Assembly: GCA_013399015.1 (NCBI GenBank)
Contig: VWZX01002867.1
Coordinates: 1,623,392 to 1,687,391 of the forward strand
Source of the DNA: Galbula dea
Taxonomy: Eukaryota > Chordata > Aves > Piciformes > Galbulidae
Direction of reading: 5' to 3'
Length of the DNA: 64,000 bases
The translations under genes and the position numbers were made by a program. The notes beneath the pieces were generated by a model. That model had not been told where the DNA came from. It did no database searches and saw nothing but the letters and a program-made list of their open reading frames with translations. Below are positions 36,090 through 47,534 of the stretch, piece after piece; the first letter of the stretch is position 1; each line of letters begins with the position of its first letter.

Positions 36090-38688
36090 AGAAAACATCC
36101 ATTTTTTCCACTGGAACAGTTAGCCAGAACAATGCCAACAGAATGGGAGCATCCCCCATCCTCTCACATCAGAACCTTGCATTCCTTAGGCTTTGTACAT
36201 CAGCTTGATGCTCAAATGGCATTAAAGTGTCTGTGATTTCATGGCCACCACAGAGCCATGCTGAGATGGCCTCAGAGACAATCCACATTCCCAAGATGTG
36301 TGGTCAGTACCATACAGGCTGAAGAATGCTCATTGTGGGTGCAAAAGTTAGCCTGTTTTATTTATTCTGACCACTACAAACCTTTATCTCTTTTTGAACA
36401 TGGCCATTTTTTTATAGGTTGGGGAGATCATTATTTGTGCACTTAGCTGCTCCCTCTCTCTCCTTTTTAGCTGTTTTTCTTATATACATATGAAGTCCTT
36501 TGGATCCAGCAGAGTTCATAGAGTACAAAGACTTATGCTGGAAAAAAATATTTGCATTTCTCTCCTATTCAAGAGAAAGGTCAATAAAATAAAGCAAGAT
36601 GAGAAATCATGGGGTGAAATGCTGGCCCCACCATAGTCAACAGGAGCTTTGCCATGGACTTTAACTTTGCCTCAGCTCTGGTGAATGACTCCTTTTTGTC
36701 CACATATTTCAAGCCTTAGGAGGCTGGTGGGACAGAAATAAATCAATCTCCCAGCAGAAAGGCCAATTTCACCTTGTCTTCTGTGTTTCTGTTAGCCATG
36801 AAACATAAATTCTGGGCAAAACTTTCATCTTTCTGTTTGCCTTAGGGTTTTGTTATTCCTTTGGATTTGGGGAAGGCATTGATGACTGTTGCTGAGGTTG
36901 CCTGGATGGGCTCTCTAGGTGGACCAACCTGACTGACTGAAATGCACAGCATTCCTCCAAGATGAAAGCATCCCTCATATGGATCCAGGAGTGGACAGGC
37001 TGTCTGCTCCACACAGTAACAAAGGCTGAAACCCTACTGGCATGGTGCCTGACACAACACTCAGTGCTTCCCTGTGGCTTTCTACTCCCAGGGAGAAAGA
37101 GCAAAGAAATCAGCAGGGAGACCAGTGGAAGTCATGGTTTGACAACATCAAAGAGCAGCTTGGACCCTATCCTTCTAGAGAGAGAAAGGCTGCCAGGATC
37201 CCATGAGTTGGCTGAGGAATAAGGGAAGTGCTGCCAATGCTGCGATTCAGGATGACTTGGGGTGACCCAGTGGAGGATGACCATGGCTGGTGGAAGAAGT
37301 TGACAGAACAAAAAAAAAAGCAGAGAGATAAAGAACCAAGCAAAGACAGGAATTGGGAAGGCTGAGGAGCCCAGGGGGAGCTACCTCTTGAATCAGAAAT
37401 GTCTGTGTTAGTAGGAAGGTCAACAACAACTTCTGAGGAGGCATTTGCAGCCTTCGTTACCACTTCCATCCTCTGACAGAGACACATTGGCATGTGCTGC
37501 TATTTGTCTTGTCCACCCTGGGCAGGACAATGGACAAGGTTGTGGGGAGAAGGAAGAAAAGACATCATTTCAAAGCCAGGATGGGCCAGATGTACATTTG
37601 CACTGGGATCTCACATGTTGCATGTGAGTCAGCCCCTGCTAGTTATTAAACATGACCTCCTGCTCCTTGGTGAAGGCCAAGTCCCCAGTGAGGGCTGAGT
37701 GACTTGATTTGCTCCCTTCTGTGGGAGAAAGCAACTACAGTGTGTGGTGGTCCAAGACATGCTGATAGGGACAAGGGACCAACAGCTGCCTTTGGGCAAG
37801 AAAAAGCTTAGGGACTCTTCCTCGGGTGAAGGACTGCTCAGCATATATTAAAAACATTTCCTAGAGCTTTGAAGGTTGGAAAACACATTAAATGGATAAA
37901 AAATGCTGTAATCTTGAAGTTAATTTTCTGACATGAGCTATTCAGAGGAGTGTGATGAGCAGGAAGGCTCCCAGTTTGCTGTAAATCTTTTCTCCTTCTG
38001 CTACATGCCAATAAGCTCTGTCCCTGCAGCTCCTGAATTTCAACTCACAACACTGCAAGACCTAGTTTCCTCCAAAGGGGATCCCAAAGCAGTATTAAAG
38101 TCAACATCTATGAAAGAGGAATGATTTTGGCTGAAGCTACCCCTGTGGCAGCTGGGTCTCATCTTTAGCTGGACCACTGGCTGACCAAAGCAATGGGGAA
38201 GGAGAGCTGCTCCCAGCCTCCTTAGATTTTTGGCAAATCACTGTGTTTCCATACCTCTGAGTTTTTGCCTTAGCTGTTTAAATTGTCAGCTCTTCAGAGA
38301 GGCTTCCTGCAGCACCTATTGCAACAAGACCCCAATTGCTTCTAAAGCCTTGACCACTGCAGTAATATAAATAATAAGAAAGCATTTATCAAAGCATACA
38401 AAGGAAACTCTCTGTGCTTTGATTTAAAGCATGGAAAATAAGTCTTGGAAAACATTCCTCCAAAGGAGCAGAGGATTGATTAACATTTGTCAGGCCCATG
38501 GTGACCACAGGCAGTGCTCAGAGCCCTCAGCACCCATGGATTTGCCAGCAGGATTAGCTTTCATCAAAACAGGGTACAGGCAGGCTGCAGATCTTACAGG
38601 GCATTGTTGATGTAATGAGATCTCCTTGCTTTAACTGGGTTTGCTTTTCTGCACAGAGAACTCCAAAGAAAATGAAGAGGCATGAAAT
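36090..38688. other. Unique noncoding sequence
   Basis: No gene recognised. The open frames at 36853-37222 and 37167-37698 lie on both strands over the same bases and show no domain. Confidence 0.5.
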
Positions 38689-39101
38689 TATAGAATCATA
38701 GCATCTTTTGGTTAGAAGAGATCTCTAAGATCCTGAAGTCCAATCACTAGCTCAACATTGCCAGGTCACCTCTAAGCCATGTCCCTCAGCACCACATCTC
38801 CATGGCTTTTCAATCCCTCCAGGGACTGTGACTTCACCACTGCCCTGGGCAGCCTGGGCCAATGATTAATTACTCTTCCAGGGAAGAAAATCCTAATACC
38901 CAATCTGAATCTCTCCTGGCACAACTTGGGACTGTTCTTTCTTGTCCTGTTGCTAGTTACCTGGGAGAGGACACCTAGCCCCACCCGGCTCCAACCTCCT
39001 TTCAGATAGCTGTAGAGACTGAGATCTCCCTTGAGCCTCCTTTTCTCCAGGTTAAGCAACCCCAGATTCCCCTCAGCTGCTTCTTACAAGACTTCTGCTC
39101 T
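38689..39101 (-). repeat. CR1 LINE 3' end, about 410 bp
   Basis: Long antisense copy of the 'ctagctcaacattgcc' subfamily: tail 'ttatagaatcatagcatc', 'gaagtccaatcactagctca', 'accacatctccatggctttt', 'cagggactgtgacttcacca', 'ctttcttgtcctgttgctag', 'ccaacctcctttcagatagc', 'gagcctccttttctccaggt', up to 'gcttcttacaagacttctgc'. The minus-strand frame at 38772-39059 is 3' LINE sequence. Confidence 0.96.
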
Positions 39102-39104
39102 TGT

Positions 39105-39138
39105 TCCCCTTCCAACCTTCATGATTCTGTGATTCTCT
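39105..39138 (+). repeat. CR1 LINE 3' tail abutting an antisense copy
   Basis: 'ccccttccaaccttcatgat' followed by 'tctgtgattctctg' is the extreme 3' end of a plus-oriented CR1, about 34 bp long. It begins within a few bases of where the minus-oriented copy at 38689-39101 ends. Confidence 0.82.
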
Positions 39139-41877
39139 GCCTCTGTCTTCCTCAGTGAAAGACTCAAGGTTGGAGTTTATCATCTCAGCTGGTTCAAATA
39201 GCAGAGTGCAAGAAGGGAGAATGATTTGCCAGGGTTTAAGCCATGATAATTGGTTTGCTTTATTTTTTTACTGTTTTTTAAATGGATTAAATCCATCAGG
39301 TCACTCTCTAGAGCTGCAATAAATCCTGATCTGTTTGGACTCAGTTTCTGATTAATTTCTTTTGCCAAGCACCCTAATAAAATTGGATTAATTTAATGCT
39401 ATGTACAGAAAATACATATATAATGTTGCAGCAGCCATGTCTTTAGTTGGAATGTGCTGGGTTTTTGTATGCATGTTTGAATCATGAGAATAGCAATAAA
39501 AAGAGCTGGTAATTACAATGCCTGTAAATAGTCATCAGACAAGAATGGAAGTGTATAAGCCCCATAATTAATGGTAGATGAGTGCATACACACACACATA
39601 TATAGAGGATGTAGAGGATAATTATGGGATATGGACAGGAAAGGAGGCTGCTCTGAAGTTTAAATGAGTTATCTCCTAGGTTTGTGGCATTCCTTAAAAA
39701 TGAAATTCATGCTGTACCACCACTCAGCACACCCCTGCAGCAGATTCCTGGGCAGGAGTGATGTAGGGGTGAAAGAAGGGTGCCCCATTCAAGTGTGAGG
39801 AGCATCCTAGCATGTAAAGCTTGCTGGATGGGAATGCCCAGGAGCACAGGAGATTCCAAGAGCTGGATAAATGGGTTGAACTAAGGAGGGACTGTGCCAT
39901 TTCTGTAGCCAGCCATAAAAGCAACCTGCCCTAATTTCTCAGATGAACTTTGTGTAAAACTATGAATGCCAGGGCTCCACATTTGTTGTTCACAGCCCTG
40001 ATCACTGTCTGGAATCAGGGACAGCAAATAAACACTCCTGGCTTGAAAGAATCAGTTATCTGCAGAGCTCTGAGAGTTTCTCCCTGGGAGAATTTATGAA
40101 CCCTACTGTGATCTCCACTGCCTGGACAGACAAAACTCATCATTTGGATAATCTGGGAGCAAACACAGCCTGATGTAAGCTTCTTTAGCCTAAGGGAAAT
40201 GAAAGAGTGCAGACCCCGTGGGACTCCTCTGCAAATTTTCATGGGTGTGATGCTGCAGTGTGGTCTTGCTGGGGCTCCAGTCCTGCCCTCCTGGGGGGTC
40301 TTGCTGGCATCTTGTGTGTACAGATGGTGGGAAATCCCAGCACAGCTTTGGGGTTGTGGTTATGGGGCAGTGAGGCTGGAGTGGCCACCCCTTGCCACAG
40401 GAGAGGAAGGTGGGAACTAAGTTCTGGGTTTTAGGAAAGAAGAATCAGTGTCATCTCTGTTTAATTACTCAACCTTCACCTCTCCAGAGAAATACACTGA
40501 GGAAAGATATGGAGATGTGTTTCAGGGAGTGAAACTGTGGAAAGGGATGGGATCCCAGCACTTGGGAGCAAAGCAGGGAGACCTCCAGGTTACACCTCAC
40601 CTAGGTGGTCTGGGCCAGTGTGAATGACTACATGGGAACTTAAAAGAAAAGGCCAAGGGAGAAAATCATTCCTCTTTCACCCAGCCACCACACTACAACT
40701 TGTGCTTTGAAAGCATTGTCAGTCCTGGAGGCCAATTATTAGATTTGAGATGGAGCAGCAGAAGCTCAGGAGTTGAACAGGAGGGTTCATGAGCATGCTC
40801 AATTCAAAGCAAATTTTAAAAGGCAAAAAAAAATAAAAGAGTCAAACTTCAAGACAAATAATCTCCAGCAAGTGAGATTTTCTTGCCAAATTCACTCAAA
40901 GGTTTTTTCCCCCCCTCCTATCAGCTGCTCTTGTATCCAAGGACAATGTTTTTTCCCCTTTTTTGCAGAGGTTTTGGATTGACATTTGTTTATAATATCT
41001 TATTAGAATTTACTCAAATATTTTCAGCATAAGCCCCTATCTTTCAACCCATCTCTTCTCACTAAAGCAATAAGCATGCACTAAAGCACAACGTGTTGGG
41101 CTTCCTGTTTACATCCCCAGATGGCAAATGAATGTGTGCTCATTCCTCCCATCTATTAATCTCCCCTTTTCCCACATAATCTGTAAATGAAGCCCAGATG
41201 GAAAGAATTAGCTTGAAATCTCTCCCTCCTCCTGCTCCCCACATTCCTCCCTCTCCTCATTCCCCCCCCCCCAAAAAAATATTGGGCAGTTGTTTGGTAG
41301 CACTGATTACACTGCAAAATTGGCCTGTGATTCCTTAAGTATATTGTTATCTCCCAATAGCAATATAGGATTATAGTGCTGCTATGATAGAGCACAGGGT
41401 ATATTATGATTCCTATATTGCTTCTCTGCTTACAAGACCAGGGGTATTAAAAAGAAATCATTGAAAATGTAGAAAGCAAGTAGCTGGAAACTAAGAGACA
41501 CTAATCCAAGCTCAGTGAATTCAGTGAGGAGACTTCCAAACAGCAGCCATGGGATTAAACCTTTCCAAGTCTCACACAGCCAGGCTTGCTGTAGGTTGTG
41601 AGCTCTTATATTGTTTATATGCTCTTGACAGTGGTCCTGCTGGATATAGCCTTGTGCTCTGTAATCCTTAGTTTTCAAGGGGAAAAAAGTCTTTTTGTGA
41701 GATGCCTGAGATGCCTTTTGTAGGTAGCTGCTTTGGCAGCTTTAGATGGATGTTCCTTACAGGGACTTTGCCAGGTGCCAGACTATGGGATCAGTGTTGG
41801 CAGTGGTGTTTTAGTCCCATTGGTGTTTCCACTTGTTTCACAGTGTGTATCTACCCCATAGTTTACAGGAGTAAATC
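39139..41877. other. Unique noncoding sequence
   Basis: No gene. Positions 39440-39610 hold two TAATTA sites (39510-39515 and 39565-39570) and a short CA/TA run (39585-39604). Positions 41090-41410 contain an 11-C homopolymer (41262-41272) inside otherwise AT-rich unique sequence. Confidence 0.5.
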
Positions 41878-41953
41878 CCTGCCCATGGCAGGGGGGTTGG
41901 AGCTAGATGGTCTTTAAGGTCCCTTCCAACCCAAACCATTCTATGAATGTCTG
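41878..41953 (+). repeat. CR1 LINE 3' tail, short
   Basis: 'cctgcccatggcaggggggt', 'tggagctagatggtctttaa', 'ggtcccttccaacccaaacc', 'attctatgaatg'. A further CR1 type, with 'gcccatggcagg' ahead of the core. 5' truncated to about 75 bp. Confidence 0.94.
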
Positions 41954-42609
41954 AGTCTCCAGCTCCAAAGATGTTGTCCTGATCAGACACTTTAAGGGTG
42001 GAGATAACCCCCAGTGTCCATTTTCTGCAACCACAACTGTGTCATGGGCAATTCCTGATCATCCTGCTGGCAAGAGCTGAACCTCAAGTGAGTCTATGCT
42101 TACATAAATGCTTTCCAAACTGACAATGAATTCACCTGGCCAGTGCATACCATGGGAAAAATGCATCAAAGGGAATTAAAAACAGGTCCAGCAACACATT
42201 CATCTCATCCTAGCAAAAACAAAACCACAGATACATGATTTTTAATCCTCAATTATTAAATTGCTTAGAGGAATTCAGTGCACTGGGGAGCTCTGAAGCC
42301 TTTCAGACAAGACACCAACAATCTGTTTGAAGCCCTGCATGCCACTGCATGCACTGAACTACTCCTGAACTCAGGGTGCTTCAGCATTCCCATCATCCAA
42401 GTCAGGCAGTAGCACCACTTCACCCCACAGAGCACTCTGAATCCTAAGCAGAATTGCTTTGCAGAGAGTGCAGGGAGAGGCACAGCTTCAAAACCATCTG
42501 CCAGGGGTTGGACTGATAGAAGCCAAAAAGCCACCACTTTTTGGGCTTGCACCACCAAATTCATCCCAAGGCAGGACATCTTCCTGCAGAAGTTGGGACT
42601 GTCAATGGA
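41954..42609. other. Unique noncoding sequence
   Basis: No gene. A 137-codon minus frame (42265-42678) starts inside the neighbouring CR1, runs across its boundary and has no domain. Confidence 0.5.
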
Positions 42610-42714
42610 GAACATGGTCAGTGGCAAGGGGATGATAGGTTGATGGTTGGACTTGATGATCTTAGAGGTCTCTTCCAACCTTAGTGATTCTGTGATTCTG
42701 TGCTTCTGTGATTG
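42610..42714 (+). repeat. CR1 LINE 3' end, about 105 bp
   Basis: 'gaacatggtcagtggcaagg', 'gataggttgatggttggact', 'tgatgatcttagaggtctct', 'tccaaccttagtgattctgt', then several 'gattctgt'-type tail units. Same subfamily as 7901 and 31780. Confidence 0.94.
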
Positions 42715-43215
42715 TTCCTTCAGGAGCTAATGAGGAGGAAAAGCTGAAAGAGCAGAATTAATTGTTATGAAAATTGCAATGTTTTTAAAAGGCTTCTTCT
42801 ATAGGTGACTTTGGAGTTCTTTGGGTTTTCTGTTTCATTTTATGAGCATTGAAATAGTCAGAAATGTCATTGTTCTGCTTGAATGTGAGTGTTGTATGTC
42901 AAAACATTTTTTTGTAGCTTAAGTAACACCTCCCTCAGTGAGGAAACTGAGAAATCCACGTGGACAACACAGAAAAAAAGTCTGAAAATGAAAACCAAAA
43001 TGAGGAAACTAAAATTACCAAAACCTATAGAAGTAAACTCAATTTAATAATGACCAGTACCTTCACTTTAGCCTTCAAAACAGGGGAAAAAAAGTCCTGA
43101 CAATCAAAATATTTGCAAGAAAATGTGAAATAAAAATACTCCTCTGTACCCTGCTAAACATCCAGGTTGGATTCAGGGGAGAGTTTGTTATTTCTCATTC
43201 ATAAATACTAGGGAA

Positions 43216-43236
43216 AAAAGAAAAGAAAAGAAAAGA
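43216..43236. repeat. (AAAAG)n repeat
   Basis: About four AAAAG units after 'ctaggga'. Confidence 0.92.
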
Positions 43237-43657
43237 GTTATGCAACTGTAGATAATTGTTGAAGGAAGCAGAGTTTCCTCCAAGGCTGATAAATAGCATT
43301 GGCTCTTTCAAACAACTGAGCAGTAAATCAAAGAGAAGTGCAGTTCCATTACACAATGATATCAAAGTGATTTGCAGAACCCTAAATGTTTCTTCATTAC
43401 CCTTAATCCTATACCATTAAAATAATGAGGAGCTCTGATAAGGTTTTCAGACAGTGACAAGGGAACCAGAAAATTATGGGCATTTTTATTTAAAGCTTTT
43501 TTTTTTTTTATCTTAGCCTTTTTGGTTTAAAATACAATGAAATATTGTCAACACTTTTATGAGGTTGTAACACAAAGCCCCTGTGAATGAACCTAAAAAC
43601 TGTAAGCTTTGTCTAAAAGTTGAGGCTAGGACTGAATCATGCTGTTATCCTGGATAA

Positions 43658-43675
43658 ATATATATATATATATAT
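43658..43675. repeat. (AT)9 microsatellite
   Basis: An uninterrupted AT alternation of 18 bp followed by 'gaaaaaataattag'. Confidence 0.95.
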
Positions 43676-44050
43676 GAAAAAATAATTAGAAAATAGAATA
43701 TTTTATATCTTATTGTGCTTTTTGCAGGACAAAAATTCAGAATGTTTAAAACCAACCAACCAACAACAACAAGAAAAGCCACTACTGTTCAGTGGCACAG
43801 AAAACATATTGGAATTGTAGATAACTGAAAACTAGGGGTTTGTGACCAGTCAAAAGGAGACAAGAGAATAGTGAGAGTTGTTTCCTTAAATCACAGATGT
43901 TACCTGTACTTGTGCCACAATATGTAATACAAAGATATGTTGCACTAGGTCTCTGTCATATATAGACATGTACAGAATGACTATATATATAGTATGCATG
44001 ATACAGTTATATATAGGAGATAAATATCTAGTTATTTGGATGAGGTATTG

Positions 44051-44134
44051 TTGGAAATAGATGATATCTAGTTAGAACTAGACAATATATTGTTGGAACT
44101 AGATGATATACTGCTGGAAGTAGCTGATCTTTAA
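44051..44134 (+). repeat. 21-bp tandem repeat, four degenerate units, derived from CR1
   Basis: Four units in exact 21-bp register: 44051-44071, 44072-44092, 44093-44113 and 44114-44134. Each follows 'ttggaactagatgatat..tg'. The last unit runs into the CR1 3' terminus. The unit matches the CR1 segment 'gttggaactagatgatctt', so an internal piece of the LINE 3' end has been amplified in tandem. Confidence 0.85.
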
Positions 44135-44176
44135 GGTCCCTTCCAACCCAAGCCATTCTATCATATATATATGATA
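44114..44176 (+). repeat. CR1 LINE 3' tail with TA-expanded palindromic end
   Basis: 'tagctgatctttaaggtccc', 'ttccaacccaagccattcta' is the CR1 end. The expected tail units are replaced by an 18-bp perfect palindrome at 44159-44176 (tatcatatatatatgata). Confidence 0.9.
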
Positions 44177-45306
44177 TAGGTAATAGGTATAGGGATGTGT
44201 TAGATAGAGGTCATATCTATTTTTACTTAGCCTCATCATGTCTAATTATAATCTAATTATTATATATACATAATCTATGATGCTGTGTACCACCACAGTG
44301 GGAATAAATCTATGTTTTGCTCCCTTTATGCTACAGATTTAATCACACCTATACCATGTTTGCATCTCTATAGCTATAGACACATGTACAGAGGCAAGGA
44401 AAGAAGCTCATCAGGCATGGCTCTGCTTCCCTTTTCTCATGAAGCCAGGCTTGCTTCCACAGCAGGAGAGGACATTGCTTGCTTTCTGGTTTGTTTTGAG
44501 CTTTACCAGTTCCTTGGAGATTTTCAAGCTAACAGCTGATTTTCTCCACCAGCTCCAAGTGGGGGTTAGGGCTGAGCATCTCTGCACACCACGGACAAAC
44601 CCTAGTGACTGACAAAGCCTCCTGACTAGTTACCTGCCTGGGCAGAACTTAACCTGGAGAGTTTCTAAACTACCCCAGTCCCCAGTGAGAGGAACACTGC
44701 TTGAATTCTTCTGAACTGGATTAAAAGGACCATATGCTAATGGAGGGGTTGCTGTAAGCCCAGCTGCTGTATACAACCCTGTGTAGCAGCCACAGAAAAG
44801 CCATAACTCACTGCTACTAGGGAGCTCTCTGCTATTTATTTATTGAGTTCAGCCAACAGACTTCGAAGTGATTTAGATGTTCCTCAAGATAAAAACAGTA
44901 TAGTAGTCAGAGGTTGTCTACAAATCCAGCTTTGCAATGGAAAGGCAGCAGGCAGGAGGGTAAAGAGGGGGCAATGGCTTTGGTGTAAATGGGCAGGGGT
45001 TAGTCTTTGTGCTAAGCAGCATTAGCAAAGACCAGGAGGTTTTACTGCTCTTCAGGCATCTCTTTTATTTGGTTTTAGTAGAGAAAAAGAGGTAAGATAT
45101 GTTCAAAGGGATAGAGCAGCTCTCTAGTGGAATGGTGACAGCTCTCCAAGATGCCAAATAAAAGGAAAAGTAATAAATGGCAAGAATTAAAACAAGGGAG
45201 GCTCTGGGGAAAGGGGAAAAAAATCAATTACTAGTGAGAATAAAAATGTCACTGTCAGAGGATGACAGGAATTCCTAATACAAGAGATTTAGCAATGAAA
45301 GACAGA

Positions 45307-45323
45307 TTATTTATTTATTTATT
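45307..45323. repeat. (TTTA)4 microsatellite
   Basis: About four units of 'ttta' between 'gacaga' and 'cacttaaagg'. Confidence 0.93.
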
Positions 45324-45529
45324 CACTTAAAGGCAAAACACAGGTTAACTCTAACAAGCATTTTTGAACTTTGAACTCTCTGACCTTGAAAGCCTCCAAA
45401 ATAAACCCTGCCTGACTCCACAGAAATAGCAATAAACAGCCAAGTCAGTCCCTCTGGTGGCTTCAGTCACACACCCGTGGCATCATTTGGCTGCATCCAG
45501 CATCACTGCAGTGGTGGCAGCAGCTCCTG

Positions 45530-45536
<7 letters not shown>

Positions 45537-45560
<24 letters not shown>
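45537..45560. repeat. (ACAG)6 microsatellite
   Basis: Six perfect ACAG units (24 bp) after 'gcagacaa'. Confidence 0.96.
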
Positions 45561-46381
45561 TGACCAAACCCTGCTCCCACACCCCAGCCTCCAACTCGAG
45601 TCATCCAGTAGGTTGGAACCAGGCTTACCCCAGCATTATGGTAGCGAGTGAAAGAGTTAGGCTGGGGATCAGACTGTTTCTATCTCTGCTTTCCAATGGG
45701 TACCAGAAAAGTCATATTTTTGCTCCAATTTCCACCTTTCCTCCTTCCTCAGTTGGCCCAACTGAGGCTACAATACAGTATTAATCATGGAATAATTTAT
45801 GCCAAACACTGAGAGCCATTTTACATTAGAGACACCTCTAAATCCTGCCCAGCTGAAAAAGAAAAGCTATTCTCAAACACTTCATAAGCAACTCTGGGCC
45901 TCAGAGGAATAAAAATGTCACCCCTTTTAGCAAGTTTCTGGGAGCATCTGCAGAGTTTTGCAACAATCCAAAGATTTTCCAAGCAGGATTAGCTAAAGGT
46001 GTTCAATTGGCACACAAACACATCTCTGCTTCATGTGGCAAAGGGGATCTCATCATTCCCAGAACCATAGATGACAGAGCTTCTCCTCAAACCTTAACCT
46101 TTGTGAAAGGCTCAGTAGAAGCAAAGGGAAGAGCAAGGAAATCAAGCAGAGCAAACCCCTCACCTCTTGTACACTGGTCTTGGTGGGGTATTTTTGCACT
46201 GAGTCCAAAAGAGGAAATGTGTTCACATCTCCTGAGCTTTACAGCTCCCTCTCTACCTGCACTGTGTCCTCATAAAATAGAAAATAGTGCCATCTACTGA
46301 CATCGGATTTTAGCAGCTCCTGGGTACCCACCAGGAGACCTTGAATGCTGATTTTGCTCTCCCGTCATTGTTGTGTTGTAC

Positions 46382-46645
46382 AAGCGATAGGGTAAAAGGA
46401 AACAGCCTCAACTGGTGCCAAGGGAGGTTTAGGTTGGACATGAGGAACAATTTCTTCCCCAAAAGGGTTGTCAAGCCTTGGCCCAGGCTGCCCAGGGCAG
46501 TGGTGGAGTCACCATCCCTGGAGGGATTGAAAAGCCCTGGAGATGTGGTGCTGAGGGCCATGGTTTAGTGGTGACCTGGCAGTGTTGGTTAACAATTAGA
46601 CTCAAAGATCTGAAAGTTCTCTTCCAATCACCAAAACCAATTCTC
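46382..46645 (+). repeat. CR1 LINE 3' end, about 260 bp
   Basis: Plus copy of the 'ctagctcaacattgcc' subfamily: 'aagcgatagggtaaaaggaa', 'agggaggtttaggttggaca', 'ttcttccccaaaagggttgt', 'ccaggctgcccagggcagtg', 'catccctggagggattgaaa', 'atggtttagtggtgacctgg', 'cagtgttggttaacaattag', ending 'cttccaatcaccaaaaccaa'. The terminal 'attctatg' units are eroded. The open frames at 46310-46696 are this element. Confidence 0.95.
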
Positions 46646-46913
46646 TTAACTCTTTCACCAGGGCATGCTACTCAGGTGGTAGTAAAGCAGCTGTAAACTG
46701 ATACTGGAAGAAAATACACTAGTGCTAGCAGGGCTGTGTCAAGGGATTAAAGCTAGTGATGTCAATCCAGAGCCCCTAAGGCAAAGATCCTCTGCAGGTC
46801 TAGGTTTTCCTCTGCAAAATGCAAGAAGATGTACCAGGGAAAGCAAGGATAGTCAGATGTCTTTAACAGTGCTCAAAAGGCATGTTGTAGTGTGAGGCTC
46901 ACATGAGTACATC

Positions 46914-47018
46914 AGCAACCTGGTCTAGTTGAAGATGTCCCTGCAGACTGCAGGGAGGGGTTGGACTAGATGACCTTGAAAGGTTCCTTCCAACCCAACC
47001 CATTCTATGATTCTGTGA
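46914..47018 (+). repeat. CR1 LINE 3' end, about 105 bp
   Basis: 'cagcaacctggtctagttga', 'agatgtccctgcagactgca', 'ggttggactagatgacctt', 'gaaaggttccttccaaccca', then 'attctatgattctgtga'. Same subfamily as the inverted copy at 47364. Confidence 0.95.
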
Positions 47019-47363
47019 AATCCCTTGTCATGTTATTTAAGACAGGAGGAAACACCTGAAAGGAAAGACCAGAGACAAGGCAACATGGCCTGCAGCAGTA
47101 ACATGAGCCACTGGTGTCTTATAGATGGGGGAGTGGGGGGAGAAAAAGCCTCCTTGGGAGCTGCACACCTGTGGAGGAGGATGTGTCATCTCCTGCCACC
47201 CTCTGTCAGCTAAGGTGCTTTAGAGAAAGTAACTTCACAGAATGAAAGATTCCCTGAGAGGTTTGACAGAAAAAGAGGAAAGGGAGTGTGATTTCCCTCC
47301 TGTGGAATTCTGTGGTTGGGGTCATTCAGTGTGGATATGAACATTAGTTTCTGATAACAACAA

Positions 47364-47534
47364 AATCACAGAATCAGAGAACAGTTTGGGTTGGAAGGAA
47401 CCTTTCAAGCTCACCTAGTCCAACCCCCTGCAGTCAGCAGGGACATCTCCAACTAGATCAGGTTGCTCATAGCTCCAAACAACCTGACCTGGAATGGTTC
47501 CAGGGATGGGACATCTCCCACCTCTCTGTGCAAC
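47364..47534 (-). repeat. CR1 LINE 3' end, about 170 bp
   Basis: Antisense tail 'aatcacagaatcagagaac', 'agtttgggttggaaggaacc', 'cacctagtccaaccccctgc', 'agtcagcagggacatctcca', 'actagatcaggttgctcata', 'ctggaatggttccagggatg', 'ggacatctcccacctctctg'. It is a close relative of 46914 and 52156. Confidence 0.95.

Larger units (their letters stand above)
42715..44050. other. AT-rich noncoding sequence with several simple repeats
   Basis: No gene. It contains AAAAG units (43216-43236), a 13-T run (43497-43509), an AT run (43658-43675) and 'aaccaaccaaccaacaacaa' near 43751. Positions 43960-44040 are rich in 'atatata' strings. Confidence 0.6.
44177..46381. other. Unique noncoding sequence with two tetranucleotide repeats
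   Basis: No gene. It contains a TTTA run (45307-45323) and an ACAG run (45537-45560). The open frames at 44285-46300 are short and unrecognised. Confidence 0.5.
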
